Source: Novosphingobium sp. IK01 (lineage in GTDB: Bacteria; Pseudomonadota; Alphaproteobacteria; Sphingomonadales; Sphingomonadaceae). From it: a stretch of 64,000 bases of DNA. Position numbers and translations under genes: made by a program. Of this stretch, positions 53,229 through 62,916 are shown piece after piece. The DNA lies in the NCBI RefSeq assembly GCF_033242265.1, contig NZ_BTFW01000001.1, positions 806,001 through 870,000 of the forward strand, in the 5' to 3' direction. Every line of letters starts with the position of its first letter. The stretch's first letter is position 1. The notes under the pieces are model-generated. The model was not told the origin of the DNA, searched no databases, and worked only from the letters and a program-made list of their open reading frames with translations.

Positions 53229-53690
53229 TCAGGTCAGGGCCTCGTTCCCGTAAAGCCGCTCGGCCCGCGTCTCGAACGCGGCCACCATCTTGCGGAACGC
53301 GCGATCCAGATATTGCCCGGCGATCTTCTCGAACAGGGCATTGCGGAAGCTGAACTCGACCGTGAAGGCGATCGTGCAGCCTCCGTTGTCCGCGTCCTCG
53401 AAAACCCAGTTGTTCGACAGGCTCTTCATCGGCCCGTCGAGATAGTCGACCTCGATGCGCCCCGGATCACCATCACGGGGCGCATGCTTGTGCACGCGCG
53501 AGGTGAACTTTTCGCGCAGAGCGTTGAAGCCGACCATCATGTCGGCCACCATTTCGGTCTCGCTGTCCGACTTGATCCGCGTGGCCACGACCCAGGGCAG
53601 GAACTCCGGGTAGCGGCGCACATCGGCGACGAGATCGTACATCTGCCGGGCCGACCAGGCCAGGCTCCGTCTTTCGGCAATGCGGGGCAT
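53229..53690 (-). CDS. ratA: RatA/Coq10-type START-domain protein
   Basis: A 153-residue protein of the Coq10/RatA family. The typical N-terminal 'YDLVADVRRYPEFLPWVVAT', the central 'DYLDGPMKSLSNNWVF' and the C-terminal 'AFRKMVAAFETRAERLYG' are visible. In mitochondria and many Proteobacteria Coq10 binds ubiquinone; E. coli RatA was described as a ribosome-association toxin. In an alphaproteobacterium the ubiquinone role is at least as likely, so the symbol reflects common annotation rather than proven toxicity. No antitoxin gene is adjacent. It lies 4 bp after lipA on the same strand and is probably cotranscribed. Confidence 0.88.
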   Translation of the reverse strand: MPRIAERRSLAWSARQMYDLVADVRRYPEFLPWVVATRIKSDSETEMVADMMVGFNALREKFTSRVHKHAPRDGDPGRIEVDYLDGPMKSLSNNWVFEDADNGGCTIAFTVEFSFRNALFEKIAGQYLDRAFRKMVAAFETRAERLYGNEALT

Positions 53691-53694
53691 GGAA

Positions 53695-54675
53695 TCAGGC
53701 CGCGCCGGTGCGAGCGGCAGCCTTGGCCAGCTGTGCCTCGCGCGCGGCCTTCATCTGGGCAAAATCCTCGCCCGCGTGATAGCTCGAACGCGTAAGCGGG
53801 CTCGACGCGACCTGAAGGAAGCCCTTGGCCCGCGCGATCGCGCCATAGGCATCGAAGGCCTTGGGCGTCACGAATTCCATGACCTTGGTGTGCTTGGGCG
53901 TGGGCTGGAGGTACTGGCCCATGGTCAGGAAGTCGATCTGCGCCGAGCGCATGTCGTCCATCACCTGATGCACTTCGAGACGTTCCTCGCCAAGGCCGAG
54001 CATGATGCCCGATTTCGTGAAGATCATCGGGTTCAGGCGCTTGACCTGTTCGAGCAGGCGCAGCGAGGCATAATAGCGCGCGCCGGGACGGATCGTGGGA
54101 TAGAGACGCGGGACGGTCTCGAGATTGTGATTGTAGACGTCGGGCCCGGCTTCGACGATGGCGGCGACGGCGCGCTCCATCTTGTTGCGGAAATCGGGGG
54201 TCAGGATCTCGATGGTGGTCGAAGGGGTCTGCTCGCGCAGGGCCCTGATCACCTTGACGAACTGGCCTGCGCCGCCGTCGGGCAGGTCGTCGCGGTCGAC
54301 CGAGGTGATCACGATGTGCTCAAGGCCCATCTGCGCCGCGGCCTCGCCCACATGGCCCGGCTCGGACGCATCGACCATGCGCGGCATGCCCGTCTTCACA
54401 TTGCAGAACGCACAGGCGCGCGTGCACACGTCGCCCAGAATCATCACCGTGGCGTGCTTCTTGGTCCAGCATTCGCCGATATTGGGACAGGCCGCCTCTT
54501 CGCACACGGTATTGAGCTTGAGGTCGCGCATGAGCTGGCGCGTCTCGCCATAGCCTTTGCTGCCCGGCGCCTTCACGCGGATCCAGTCGGGCTTGCGGTT
54601 GCGCTCGGGTCGGGCCTGATCAACGGTCTCGACAGAAGCCTGGGCGATGGTGCGATTGCTGGCGGGTTCGGTCAT
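53695..54675 (-). CDS. lipA: Lipoyl synthase
   Basis: A 326-residue radical-SAM enzyme inserting two sulfurs into octanoyl groups on lipoyl domains. The auxiliary cluster cysteines are Cys58, Cys63 and Cys69 ('[12 protein letters not shown]'). The radical-SAM cluster is Cys84, Cys88 and Cys91 ('CTRACAFC'). The C-terminal '[15 protein letters not shown]' carries the conserved RSSY Ser. The length is normal. ATG 54675 is chosen; ATGs at 54693 and 54744 lie in the promoter shared with the divergent carbonic anhydrase gene. Its product is needed for pyruvate dehydrogenase, part of which is encoded at the right edge. Confidence 0.97.
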   Translation of the reverse strand: MTEPASNRTIAQASVETVDQARPERNRKPDWIRVKAPGSKGYGETRQLMRDLKLNTVCEEAACPNIGECWTKKHATVMILGDVCTRACAFCNVKTGMPRMVDASEPGHVGEAAAQMGLEHIVITSVDRDDLPDGGAGQFVKVIRALREQTPSTTIEILTPDFRNKMERAVAAIVEAGPDVYNHNLETVPRLYPTIRPGARYYASLRLLEQVKRLNPMIFTKSGIMLGLGEERLEVHQVMDDMRSAQIDFLTMGQYLQPTPKHTKVMEFVTPKAFDAYGAIARAKGFLQVASSPLTRSSYHAGEDFAQMKAAREAQLAKAAARTGAA

Positions 54676-54742
54676 GGGGGTGCAGATAGGCATAACTTCG
54701 AGCACTTGAAAGTGCCAATCGAACACGGCATGCCCGTTTGCC

Positions 54743-55396
54743 ATGGCACAGCAGACTTCTCCCGAGCTGGAACAGCTCCTCGATGGTTATCGCCGCTTCC
54801 GCAGCGATGGCTGGACCCCCCACCACGACCGCTGGGAACGCCTTCGCGAGGGCCAGGAACCCAGGGTCATGATCATCGCCTGCTCCGACAGCCGCGTGGA
54901 CCCCGCCCAGATCTTCGATACCGATCCGGGCGAGATGTTCGTCGTGCGCAACGTGGCCGCGATGGTCCCTCCGTTTGAAACCACGCCCGGCCACCACGGC
55001 GTTTCCGCCGCGCTCGAATATGCCGTCCAGGTCCTCAAGGTGAACGAAGTGATCGTCATGGGCCATGGCATGTGCGGCGGTTGCCGCGCGGCCTTGACCC
55101 AGGAACTGGCCGGTTGCGAGCCGGGCAACGGCGGCTTCGTGGCCGACTGGATCTCGATGCTCGATGAAGCGCGCGCGCCCGTGGTCGCCGCTCATGGCAC
55201 CACCGGCCGCACCGCCGAGCGCGCGATGGAAATGGCCGGGGTCAAGGCCAGCCTTGCCAACTTGCGCACGTTCCCCTGCGTCAAGCACAAGGAAGCCAAC
55301 GGCACGCTTCGCCTGCGCGGTGCCTTCTTCGCCATTTCCGATGGCGTGCTGCACCTGCTCGACGAAGAGACCGGCGAATTCGCCCCGGCGATCTGA
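54743..55396 (+). CDS. Beta-class carbonic anhydrase
   Basis: A 217-residue zinc enzyme interconverting CO2 and bicarbonate. Zinc ligands are Cys47, His108 and Cys111, in '[11 protein letters not shown]' and '[10 protein letters not shown]'; the Asp49-Arg51 dyad is intact. The length and C-terminus fit the bacterial Can type. It supplies bicarbonate to carboxylases. It is divergent from lipA with 67 bp between starts, and ends at a bidirectional terminator. Confidence 0.95.
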   Translation: MAQQTSPELEQLLDGYRRFRSDGWTPHHDRWERLREGQEPRVMIIACSDSRVDPAQIFDTDPGEMFVVRNVAAMVPPFETTPGHHGVSAALEYAVQVLKVNEVIVMGHGMCGGCRAALTQELAGCEPGNGGFVADWISMLDEARAPVVAAHGTTGRTAERAMEMAGVKASLANLRTFPCVKHKEANGTLRLRGAFFAISDGVLHLLDEETGEFAPAI

Positions 55397-55421
55397 TCGC
55401 CGCTCGCTTCTGCGAATACAA

Positions 55422-55453
55422 AAAAAGGGCGGCTCTTGCGGGCCGCCCTTTTT
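55422..55453. terminator. Bidirectional intrinsic terminator
   Basis: AAAAAGGGCGGC at 55422-55433 pairs perfectly with GCCGCCCTTTTT at 55442-55453 across an 8-nt loop. Because A's and T's flank the GC stem, it works in both directions. It separates the carbonic anhydrase gene (plus) from the periplasmic repeat-protein gene (minus). Confidence 0.93.
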
Positions 55454-55474
55454 CTCTACCGCAAGACCGGCCGC

Positions 55475-56803
55475 TTACTTCGCGGCGGTCCTGGTATCGG
55501 CATAGACCGTCCAGAGCTTGGCCAGCGGCGCGCGCACGCCGCCCACGGTCGCGAACGCGGCCTTGGCTTCGGCGGTCTTGCCTTCGTCGAGCAGGGCGAT
55601 GCCCAAGCGCGTTTCGGTGCGGTCCTTGTCGGCCACGCCCTTCTTGAGCGCGGTCGTGTAGAGTTCCTCGGCCTTGGCCGCCTCGCCATAGGACAAGTAG
55701 GCGTCGCCCGCGATGGCGGCCAGCTTGCCATCGGCAGCGGCATTGGCATCGCGCTCGAGGCTGGTGAGCGAGGCCTTGTCGCCCGCCGCGATGCGGCCCT
55801 TGGCCTGGGCGATCGAGTCCGCCACGAACGGGTCAGTCGCCGAGATCGCGCCCGCAGCGATGCCCTGCTGGGCCACCTTGATCACTTCGGCCGGCTGGCG
55901 ACGGGGGTCGGCGGCCTGGATATATTCGATGTATTCACGCGCGGTGTACTGCTTGTCGACACCCAGCGCGCCCGTGCGCAGGAACAGGCGGCCCAGATCG
56001 ACCGATTCCTCCTTGCCGAACGTGCTGAATTCACGAACGAGCTGGCCGGCGCCCAGCCAGTTGAGCGGGGTCGGGTCGACCGAAACGGTCAGCGTCGCCC
56101 ATTCGATGGCCTGCGGGCCGAGCTTGGCGTTGTAGGCGATCACCTGACCGCGCTTGTACCAGTTGACCGGCACGGTGCCATTGGCAGCCTTGCGCACGGC
56201 GATCGCAGCCTTGAGCGCGTCGAGGGCCTGGGCGGGCTGGTTCTGCTTGACGAACGAGTCGGCGAGGATTTCGGCGGCGTTGTCCTCGTTGTAGTTGGCG
56301 TCGACCGCCGCGCGCAGCGCCTTGGTCGCGGTCGCATAGTCGCCGTTCTGATAGGCCGTGGCGCCCAGGAAATACTGCACCATGCTCACACGGTCGGCGG
56401 GCATCTGGCCGCTGTCGGCCATGTGCTGGAGGCCCTTCTGCTGAAGCTTGGTGTCGCCCGTGGCGCCGCCCAGAACCTGCTGCCAGTTGCCCACGATCAT
56501 GAAATCGAGCGGGGTCTTGGCCGCCGCCTCGACAGCAGCCAGACCCGGAACGAGGTTCTGCGCGGCAGCCTTGTACTCGGCGTCGGCAGCCTTGCCCTTG
56601 GTGGCCACCCAGGCGTTGAACTGCTGCTGATACGGCCCGGCAGCGGCCAGGAATTCCTTGGAATTGGCGCCAGCGGCCGGCTTGGCATCCTTGGCCATCG
56701 CCGGAACCGCCCCCAGGCTCATGCCAAGGCCCGAGGCCAGCGCCACGGCCATCGCCGCGCGGGCAATCGCGCCCTTACCCGAACTCCACACAGAACCGTG
56801 CAT
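55475..56803 (-). CDS. Exported TPR-like repeat protein of unknown function
   Basis: A 442-residue protein with a signal peptide ('AIARAAMAVALASGLGMSLG', likely cleaved after 'AMA'). The mature part is almost all helical, with Ala-rich tetratricopeptide-like units such as 'GATAYQNGDYATATKALRAA' and 'LSYGEAAKAEELYTTALKKG'. It probably scaffolds other proteins in the periplasm; no enzymatic motif is seen. ATG 56803 lies 8 bp after an AGGAG ribosome site, whereas ATG 56809 is too close to it. It is convergent with the carbonic anhydrase and shares its terminator. Its partner is unknown. Confidence 0.8.
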   Translation of the reverse strand: MHGSVWSSGKGAIARAAMAVALASGLGMSLGAVPAMAKDAKPAAGANSKEFLAAAGPYQQQFNAWVATKGKAADAEYKAAAQNLVPGLAAVEAAAKTPLDFMIVGNWQQVLGGATGDTKLQQKGLQHMADSGQMPADRVSMVQYFLGATAYQNGDYATATKALRAAVDANYNEDNAAEILADSFVKQNQPAQALDALKAAIAVRKAANGTVPVNWYKRGQVIAYNAKLGPQAIEWATLTVSVDPTPLNWLGAGQLVREFSTFGKEESVDLGRLFLRTGALGVDKQYTAREYIEYIQAADPRRQPAEVIKVAQQGIAAGAISATDPFVADSIAQAKGRIAAGDKASLTSLERDANAAADGKLAAIAGDAYLSYGEAAKAEELYTTALKKGVADKDRTETRLGIALLDEGKTAEAKAAFATVGGVRAPLAKLWTVYADTRTAAK

Positions 56804-57209
56804 TGTCATGTCTCCTGTTCGACCCCCGGCGGGACGGACGAACGGGCTGATACGCAGGGACCAGCCATTGCGCATCGGTCATGCCCGATCCCCTGTTAAC
56901 CCCCGCCGATCATTTCAGGTCGGCCTCTTAAAACCCGGTCGGCCCGTTTTTGGGCCTGACTGCCGCTTGATACGCACAATGACGCCCTTGGCAACTCTTG
57001 AAGAGAATAGGAACCTTGCCGTGAACCGCGATTGAATGACGTTCGCCCCACTCCTCAGGCCCCCGTCGCCTGTGCTCCACATGTGTGGAAAAGTGCCCCA
57101 TCCTCCGCGCGAAGTCGCACCGTTTGCTGGCCTTTTGCGCACAAGAGGCCTAGGGCCTGTGGTTCTCTGGACGATATGACACAAAAGCCAGCACAGTGAG
57201 CCCTGCATA
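56804..57209. other. Intergenic region upstream of gyrA
   Basis: About 400 bp without a convincing gene, between the divergent repeat-protein and gyrA genes. It holds a perfect dyad TCCACA-TG-TGTGGA (57076-57089) and, overlapping its right half, a minus-strand TTTTCCACA. The sequence near the gyrA start repeats 'agtgag' twice. No clear -35/-10 pair was found. The gyrA promoter must lie here. Confidence 0.5.
57076..57092. promoter_or_regulatory. Dyad with a DnaA-box-like sequence upstream of gyrA
   Basis: The dyad TCCACATGTGTGGA spans 57076-57089. The minus strand at 57084-57092 reads TTTTCCACA, which fits the relaxed DnaA box TTWTNCACA. It lies about 120 bp before the gyrA start. DnaA or another dimeric regulator could link gyrase supply to replication, which is speculative. 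A single box can occur by chance. Confidence 0.35.
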
Positions 57210-59975
57210 GTGAGCGACGACATCACCCCGATCGATCCTACCCCCGGCATTCCCGAAGCCGAATTCCAGCGGATCGACATCGTCGATGAAATGAAAACCA
57301 GCTACCTCGATTACGCGATGAGCGTGATCGTGGCCCGCGCGCTGCCCGACGTGCGCGACGGGTTGAAGCCGGTTCATCGTCGTATCCTGTGGACCAGCCA
57401 CGAAAACGGCTTCACCTCGGGCAAGCCCTATCGCAAGTCGGCGCGTATCGTCGGCGACACCATGGGTAAATATCACCCCCATGGCGACGCGGCGATCTAC
57501 GACGCGCTCGCGCGCATGACCCAGGACTGGTCGCTGCGCCTGCCGCTGATCGACGGCCAGGGCAACTTCGGCTCGATGGACCCCGATCCGCCGGCCTCGA
57601 TGCGCTACACCGAAGCGCGCCTCGCCAAGGTCGCCGACAGCCTGCTCGCGGACATCGACAAGGACACCGTCGATTTCCAGCCCAACTACGACGGCGCCGA
57701 GCACGAACCGCAAGTTCTCCCCGCGCGCTTCCCCAACCTGCTGGTCAACGGCGCGGGCGGCATCGCGGTGGGCATGGCCACCAATATCCCGCCCCACAAC
57801 CTGGGCGAAGTGATCGACGGGTGCCTGGCCTACATGGACAACCCGCTGATCTCGATCGATGAGCTGATCCAGATCATTCCGGGCCCCGATTTCCCCACTG
57901 CCCCGCTGATCATGGGCGCGAGCGGCGCGCGCAAGGCCTATACCGAAGGCCGCGGCTCGATCATGATGCGCTGCCGCCACGAGATCGAGGAAGGCCGGGG
58001 CCGCGACGCCAACCGCCGCTCGATCGTGCTCACCTCGATTCCCTTCCAGGTCGGCAAGTCGAACCTCGTCGAGAAGATCGCCGAAGCCGCCAAGGACAAG
58101 CGGATCGAGGGCATCTCGGACATCCGCGACGAATCCAACCGCGAGGGCGTGCGCGTCGTCGTCGACCTGAAGCGCGACGCCTCGCCCGAGGTCGTGCTCA
58201 ACCAGCTCTGGCGCAACACCCCTGCCCAGTCCAATTTCCCGGCCAACATGCTCGCCATCCGTGGCGGGCGCCCGGAAATCCTCAACCTCAAGGACATCAT
58301 CGAAAGCTTCGTGCGCTTCCGCGAGGAAGTGATCACGCGGCGCACCAAGTTCGAGCTGAACAAGGCGCGCGACCGCGCCCATATCCTGCTCGGCCTCGTG
58401 GTGGCGGTCACCAACCTCGATGAAGTCGTCAGGATCATCCGTGGCTCGGCCAACCCGGCGCTGGCTCGCGAGGCCCTGCTTGCCCGCGAATGGCCGATGG
58501 GTGAAATCGCCTCCTATATCCGCCTCGTCGAAGCGATCGAGGACGATGCCGTCGCCACCGAGGGCACCTATCGCCTCTCGGAAATCCAGGTCCGCGCGAT
58601 CCTCGATCTGCGCCTCCACCGCCTGACCGCGCTGGGCCGCGACGAAATCGGCGACGAGCTGGAAAAGCTCGCCATCGCCATCGCCGAATACCTCTCGATC
58701 CTCGCCGACCGCCAGAAGCTCTATGCGGTCATGCGCGAGGAACTGGTCGAGGTGAAGGCGGCCTATGCCACCCCGCGCCTCTCGCAGATCGCCCCGGCCG
58801 CCGACGGCATCGACGACGAAGACCTGATCGAGCGCGAGGACATGGTCGTGACGATCACCCTCGACGGCTATATCAAGCGCACCCCGCTCTCGACCTTCCG
58901 CGCCCAGGCGCGCGGCGGCAAGGGCCGTTCGGGCATGGCCACCAAGGACGAGGATGCCGTGGGCACGATGTTCGTGGCCAGCACGCATACCCCGGTGCTG
59001 TTCTTCTCGACGGCGGGCAAGGTCTATCGCCTGAAAGTCTGGCGCCTTCCCGAAGGGGGCGCGGCCACCCGTGGCCGTCCGGTCGTCAACCTGCTGCCCG
59101 CGCTCGACCAGGGCGAAACCATCGCCGCCGTGCTTCCTTTGCCGGAAGACGAGGCCGAATGGGGCAAGCTCAACGTCATGTTCGCCACGGCCAAGGGCAA
59201 CGTGCGCCGCAACGCGATGGACAGCTTTGCCAACATCCCCTCGAACGGCAAGTTCGCGATGAAGTTCGAGGACGAGACCGAAGACCGCCTGATCGGCGTG
59301 GCGCTGCTCTCCGAAGGCGACGACGTGCTGCTGGCAAGCCGCGCGGGCAAGGCCATCCGCTTCCCCGCCGACGACGTGCGCGAATTCCAGAGCCGCACCT
59401 CGACCGGCGTGCGCGGCATGGCGCTCAAGGACGGCGACGAGGTCATCTCGCTCTCGATCCTCCACCGCGCCGGGGTCAAGGATCAGGACGAACGCGAGGA
59501 TTACCTCCGCTTCGCGCCGTGGAAGGCCGAAAAGGAAGGCGAACCGCAGATGTCCGCCGAGCGCTATCAGGAACTGGTGGGCAAGGAACAGTTCATCCTC
59601 ACCGTCTGCGCCAACGGCTATGGCAAGATGTCGTCGGCCTATGAATATCGCCGCACGGGCCGTGGCGGTCAGGGCATCACCAATATCGACAACATCGGCC
59701 GCAACGGCCCGGTGGTGGCGAGCTTCCCGGCGACCCAGGCCGACCAGTTGATGCTGGTGACCGACCAGGCCAAGCTGATCCGCCTGCCGCTCGGCTCGCT
59801 GCGCGTGATCGGGCGTGGCTCGGCCGGCGTGCGCCTGTTCAACGTCTCGGGCGCCGAACAGGTAGTGAGCGCCGTGCGTCTGGCTGAACCGGACACCGAT
59901 GGCGAAGAAGCCGAACTGGCCGGGATCGCACCGGAAGCAGCCGGCGAAACCGGTGACGAAGGCGGCGCGGAATGA
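57210..59975 (+). CDS. gyrA: DNA gyrase subunit A
   Basis: A 921-residue type II topoisomerase subunit that cuts and rejoins DNA during negative supercoiling. Catalytic Tyr133 lies in '[10 protein letters not shown]' (E. coli Tyr122). The GyrA box is 'QARGGKG' (566-572), which sets gyrase apart from ParC. In the quinolone pocket '[11 protein letters not shown]' has Ala94 where E. coli has Ser83, and Asp98 where it has Asp87. The C-terminal pinwheel is followed by an acidic tail ('[16 protein letters not shown]'). The start is GTG 57210, with only a weak ribosome site. The stop overlaps the DUF952 start as ATGA. Confidence 0.97.
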   Translation: MSDDITPIDPTPGIPEAEFQRIDIVDEMKTSYLDYAMSVIVARALPDVRDGLKPVHRRILWTSHENGFTSGKPYRKSARIVGDTMGKYHPHGDAAIYDALARMTQDWSLRLPLIDGQGNFGSMDPDPPASMRYTEARLAKVADSLLADIDKDTVDFQPNYDGAEHEPQVLPARFPNLLVNGAGGIAVGMATNIPPHNLGEVIDGCLAYMDNPLISIDELIQIIPGPDFPTAPLIMGASGARKAYTEGRGSIMMRCRHEIEEGRGRDANRRSIVLTSIPFQVGKSNLVEKIAEAAKDKRIEGISDIRDESNREGVRVVVDLKRDASPEVVLNQLWRNTPAQSNFPANMLAIRGGRPEILNLKDIIESFVRFREEVITRRTKFELNKARDRAHILLGLVVAVTNLDEVVRIIRGSANPALAREALLAREWPMGEIASYIRLVEAIEDDAVATEGTYRLSEIQVRAILDLRLHRLTALGRDEIGDELEKLAIAIAEYLSILADRQKLYAVMREELVEVKAAYATPRLSQIAPAADGIDDEDLIEREDMVVTITLDGYIKRTPLSTFRAQARGGKGRSGMATKDEDAVGTMFVASTHTPVLFFSTAGKVYRLKVWRLPEGGAATRGRPVVNLLPALDQGETIAAVLPLPEDEAEWGKLNVMFATAKGNVRRNAMDSFANIPSNGKFAMKFEDETEDRLIGVALLSEGDDVLLASRAGKAIRFPADDVREFQSRTSTGVRGMALKDGDEVISLSILHRAGVKDQDEREDYLRFAPWKAEKEGEPQMSAERYQELVGKEQFILTVCANGYGKMSSAYEYRRTGRGGQGITNIDNIGRNGPVVASFPATQADQLMLVTDQAKLIRLPLGSLRVIGRGSAGVRLFNVSGAEQVVSAVRLAEPDTDGEEAELAGIAPEAAGETGDEGGAE

Positions 59976-60331
59976 GCGCCGCCATTCCGGCTGAAACCCT
60001 CGCCTACAAGGTGCTGACCGGCGAACAGCGTGCCGAACTCGAAAGCGGCACGTTCGGCGGCGCCCCGGTCGATCTGGCCGATGGCTATATCCACATGTCG
60101 ACCGCCGATCAGGTGACCGCCACGGTGGACAAGCATTTCGCCGGGCAGGGCGACCTTCATGTCGCCACTGTCGATCTCACCGCCTTCGGCCCCAGCCTGA
60201 AGTGGGAAGTCTCGCGCGGCGGGGCGCTGTTCCCCCATCTCTACGTGCCGCTGCCGCTCGCCGCGGTGGTGGCGATGGAGCCGCTTTCGCGCCTGCCCGA
60301 TGGCTCGGTCGCCCTTCCCCAGCCCGAGTAA
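59972..60331 (+). CDS. DUF952-family protein
   Basis: A 119-residue soluble protein of the DUF952 family. The family pattern is visible as 'AYKVLT' at the N-terminus, '[17 protein letters not shown]', '[18 protein letters not shown]' and '[15 protein letters not shown]'. The conserved Asp-Gly-x-Ile-His-x-Ser block suggests a binding or catalytic site, but no activity is established. ATG 59972 overlaps the gyrA stop by 4 bp, so it is coexpressed with gyrase. trmFO follows 7 bp later, giving a three-gene unit. Confidence 0.88.
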   Translation: MSAAIPAETLAYKVLTGEQRAELESGTFGGAPVDLADGYIHMSTADQVTATVDKHFAGQGDLHVATVDLTAFGPSLKWEVSRGGALFPHLYVPLPLAAVVAMEPLSRLPDGSVALPQPE

Positions 60332-60338
60332 GCGTTTC

Positions 60339-61697
60339 ATGTCCCATCAGATCCACATCATCGGGGGCGGCATGGCCGGCTCCGAAGCGGCCTGGCAGCT
60401 CGCGCGCCGGGGTTTTCGCGTCCGCCTGTCGGAAATGCGCGGCAGCGGCGAAACCACCGCGGCCCATCAGGGCGACGGATTGGCCGAACTCGTCTGCTCG
60501 AACTCGTTCCGCTCGGACGACGATGAAAAGAACGCGGTCGGCCTGCTCCACCACGAGATGCGCCGCTGCGACAGCCTGATCATGGCCGCCGCCGACAAGG
60601 CGCGCGTGCCCGCAGGCTCGGCCCTCGCGGTCGACCGCGACGTGTTCTCCGCCGCCGTCGAGGCCGCACTGGCGCAGCTTCCCAATATCGAAGTCGTGCG
60701 CGAACGCGTCGACACCCTGCCGGGCGAAGGCATGGCCATCGTCGCCACCGGCCCGCTGACCGCCCCGGCCCTTGCCGGGTCCATCGGGCAGGCCACCGGC
60801 GCCGATGCGCTGGCCTTCTTCGATGCCATCGCGCCGATCGTCTATCGCGACTCCATCGACATGGACATCTGCTGGATGGCGAGCCGCTGGGACAAGGCCT
60901 CAGGCCCGGAAAGCACCGGCAAGGACTATATCAACTGCCCGATGGACAAGGACCAGTACCTTGCCTTCCACCAGGGCCTGATCGACGGCGAAAAGACCGA
61001 GTTCAAGGAATGGGAGGCCAATACCCCCTATTTCGATGGCTGCATGCCCATCGAGGTCATGGCCCAGCGCGGCGTCGAAACCTTGCGCTTCGGCCCGATG
61101 AAGCCGGTCGGCCTCGACAATCCGCGCACCGGGCGCTGGCCCTATGCGGTCGTCCAGCTTCGGCAGGACAACAAGCTGGGCACGCTGTGGAACATGGTCG
61201 GCTTCCAGACCAAGCTCAAGCATGCCGAGCAGGTCCGCCTGTTCCGCACGATCCCCGGCCTTGAAAACGCCGAATTCGCGCGGCTTGGCGGGCTTCACCG
61301 CAACACCTTCATCCATTCGCCCACGCTGCTCGACCGCCAGTTGCGCCTCAAGTCCTCGCCCAACATCCGCTTTGCCGGGCAGATCACCGGCTGCGAAGGC
61401 TATGTCGAAAGCGCCTCGATCGGCATGCTCGCCGGGCTCATGGCGGCCAGCGAACTGGCGGGCCGCGACTGGACGCCCCCGCCCGTCACCTCCGCGCTCG
61501 GCGCCCTGCTCAGCCACATCACCGGCGATGCCGAAGCCCAGACCTATCAGCCGATGAACGTGAACTTCGGCCTGTTCCCGCCGGTCGATCCCTCGGTCAA
61601 GAAAAAGAGCCGCAAGGAAGCCTATACCGCGCGCGGCAAGGCCGATTTTACCCCATGGCTGGAAACCCTTGCCCCTGATCTGCCAACAGCGCCCTGA
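60339..61697 (+). CDS. trmFO: Folate- and FAD-dependent tRNA (uracil-54-C5)-methyltransferase
   Basis: A 452-residue flavoenzyme making ribothymidine at tRNA position 54 with methylene-tetrahydrofolate as carbon donor. The FAD-binding loop is '[19 protein letters not shown]'. Further TrmFO blocks are '[12 protein letters not shown]' (active-site Cys region), '[20 protein letters not shown]' and '[14 protein letters not shown]' near the C-terminus. It replaces the SAM-dependent TrmA of E. coli. ATG 60339 fits the family start; the upstream frame lies inside DUF952. It ends at a perfect 14-bp hairpin. Confidence 0.96.
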   Translation: MSHQIHIIGGGMAGSEAAWQLARRGFRVRLSEMRGSGETTAAHQGDGLAELVCSNSFRSDDDEKNAVGLLHHEMRRCDSLIMAAADKARVPAGSALAVDRDVFSAAVEAALAQLPNIEVVRERVDTLPGEGMAIVATGPLTAPALAGSIGQATGADALAFFDAIAPIVYRDSIDMDICWMASRWDKASGPESTGKDYINCPMDKDQYLAFHQGLIDGEKTEFKEWEANTPYFDGCMPIEVMAQRGVETLRFGPMKPVGLDNPRTGRWPYAVVQLRQDNKLGTLWNMVGFQTKLKHAEQVRLFRTIPGLENAEFARLGGLHRNTFIHSPTLLDRQLRLKSSPNIRFAGQITGCEGYVESASIGMLAGLMAASELAGRDWTPPPVTSALGALLSHITGDAEAQTYQPMNVNFGLFPPVDPSVKKKSRKEAYTARGKADFTPWLETLAPDLPTAP

Positions 61698-61708
61698 TCC
61701 TCCCTCAA

Positions 61709-61741
61709 CGCAGGGCCCCGGATCGGGTCCGGGGCCCTGCG
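61709..61741. terminator. Perfect 14-bp hairpin after trmFO
   Basis: CGCAGGGCCCCGGA (61709-61722) pairs with 61728-61741 across a 5-nt loop, starting 12 bp after the trmFO stop. The EF-hand gene converges from the right. No strong T-tract follows. The inner GGCCCCGGA/TCCGGGGCC core is identical to the hairpin after hflX. Confidence 0.75.
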
Positions 61742-61749
61742 TCACGTCC

Positions 61750-62226
61750 TCACTTGCACCGGCAAACCGGCTTCTTCGCCGCCTTGGCCTTCGTCGCGGC
61801 ATATTCGCCCCGTTCCAGCACCCCATCGCCGTTCGCATCGGCGGCCTTGAAGCGATTGCCGGTCGCCACGGCCCATTCCTCGAATGTCAGCAGGTTGTTG
61901 CCATCGACATCGAGCTTGCGGAAATCCTTGACGCGGGGCGCGAGCATCTCGTTGCGGGTGATCCGCCCGTCGCGATCCCTGTCGAGCCGGTCGAAGCGGC
62001 GCTGTTCGCGGGTCTGCTCGCTCGCATGGGGCAAGGCAGGCCCGGCCATGTCGCCCGGATCGGCACTGGGCAGCGCCTCGTCCGCCCCGTCATCGGGTGG
62101 CGCTTCTGCCGAAGGCCCGGCGATCACCGGCGCAGTGGCCTGAACCGCCGCCTGCCCCTGCCACCAGAACACGCCAGCGGCCACCAGCAGCAAAGCCCCC
62201 AGCCCGCCAAGCAAGATCCTGCTCAT
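61750..62226 (-). CDS. Membrane-anchored EF-hand protein
   Basis: A 158-residue protein with one N-terminal helix (about residues 4-22, signal anchor or uncleaved signal), a Pro/Ala/Asp-rich linker, and three calcium loops. Loop 1 is 82-93 ('DRDRDGRITRNE'), loop 2 is 106-117 ('DVDGNNLLTFEE', where the usual central Gly is Asn), and loop 3 is 130-141 ('DANGDGVLERGE'). The tail ends 'KKPVCRCK' with two Cys. It likely binds calcium on the periplasmic side. Its role is unknown. ATG 62226 is chosen for the helix start. It converges on trmFO. Confidence 0.88.
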   Translation of the reverse strand: MSRILLGGLGALLLVAAGVFWWQGQAAVQATAPVIAGPSAEAPPDDGADEALPSADPGDMAGPALPHASEQTREQRRFDRLDRDRDGRITRNEMLAPRVKDFRKLDVDGNNLLTFEEWAVATGNRFKAADANGDGVLERGEYAATKAKAAKKPVCRCK

Positions 62227-62328
62227 CCCGCGCCACTCCCATAACGCCCGCCATGATGGTAGGCGCATGAGAGCCGCGAAAAAGAGGCAACCCCTGCCGA
62301 ATTGGCAGGACCGATCAGAAAAGGGAGA

Positions 62329-62895
62329 TCAGCGGCCCAGCAGGCCGAGGCGCAAGGCGGTCAGGAAGCGCAGGAACGGCGAACCGCCCTCGCCGCGCAG
62401 CGCCAGCCCGCGCAAGAGCACCAGAGGCCGCATCGCGCGCGGCAAACGCGGCGCCGAACCGGGCGCAGGCTCCAGCCCCGTCCATTCGCGCGCCGCCCGC
62501 TCGACAGCGCCCCCCCCGGCTCCGCCGGAAAAGCGCGCGAGCGCGGCCATGATCCCGACCCGCGCGACATCACGCTCAGCCGGGCCTTTCTCGCCCACAT
62601 GAAGGGCTTCGATCCCGTCAACGAGCGCGACCAGCGCCGCCCGTTCGGGATTCCACGGGCCCAGCGCGGCGAGCAGAGGCTCGCCCTTGGGCCATTTGGC
62701 GCTGTCCTCGCCCAGGCGGTCACGCCACCAGGCGAGGCGCAGTTGCACCATGATCGGATCGCGCCCGTCGCGCGCGGTATCGGCCAGGCGCTGTTCAAGC
62801 GCGAAATACCCGATCCACAGCGGACGGGTTGCGGCAGGGGCATAACTTGCCGCCAGCCTTTCGAGCGGCGGCAAGGTATCAATCAGATCATGCAT
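62329..62895 (-). CDS. Short squalene/phytoene-synthase-like protein
   Basis: A 188-residue protein resembling the N-terminal part of squalene/phytoene-synthase-family proteins: 'RPLWIGYFALEQRLADTARD' and 'PIMVQLRLAWWRDRLGED'. The two Asp-rich DxxxD prenyl-diphosphate motifs are not evident, and the length is well below the usual 270-300 residues. It is probably a non-catalytic relative, comparable to the NDUFAF6/COG1562-like proteins, or a shortened gene. It lies 21 bp downstream of pdhB on the same strand and may be cotranscribed with it. Confidence 0.62.
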   Translation of the reverse strand: MHDLIDTLPPLERLAASYAPAATRPLWIGYFALEQRLADTARDGRDPIMVQLRLAWWRDRLGEDSAKWPKGEPLLAALGPWNPERAALVALVDGIEALHVGEKGPAERDVARVGIMAALARFSGGAGGGAVERAAREWTGLEPAPGSAPRLPRAMRPLVLLRGLALRGEGGSPFLRFLTALRLGLLGR

Positions 62896-62916
62896 ATCAA
62901 GAACGTCTCCAACCGC

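Noticed and set aside
53229..53690. RatA as a toxin of a toxin-antitoxin pair
   Set aside because: No antitoxin gene is adjacent; lipA is directly upstream and a terminator downstream. A Coq10-like ubiquinone-binding role is at least as likely.
57150..59465. 771-residue open frame antisense to gyrA
   Set aside because: Low-complexity shadow of gyrA. GyrA is complete and highly conserved on the plus strand.
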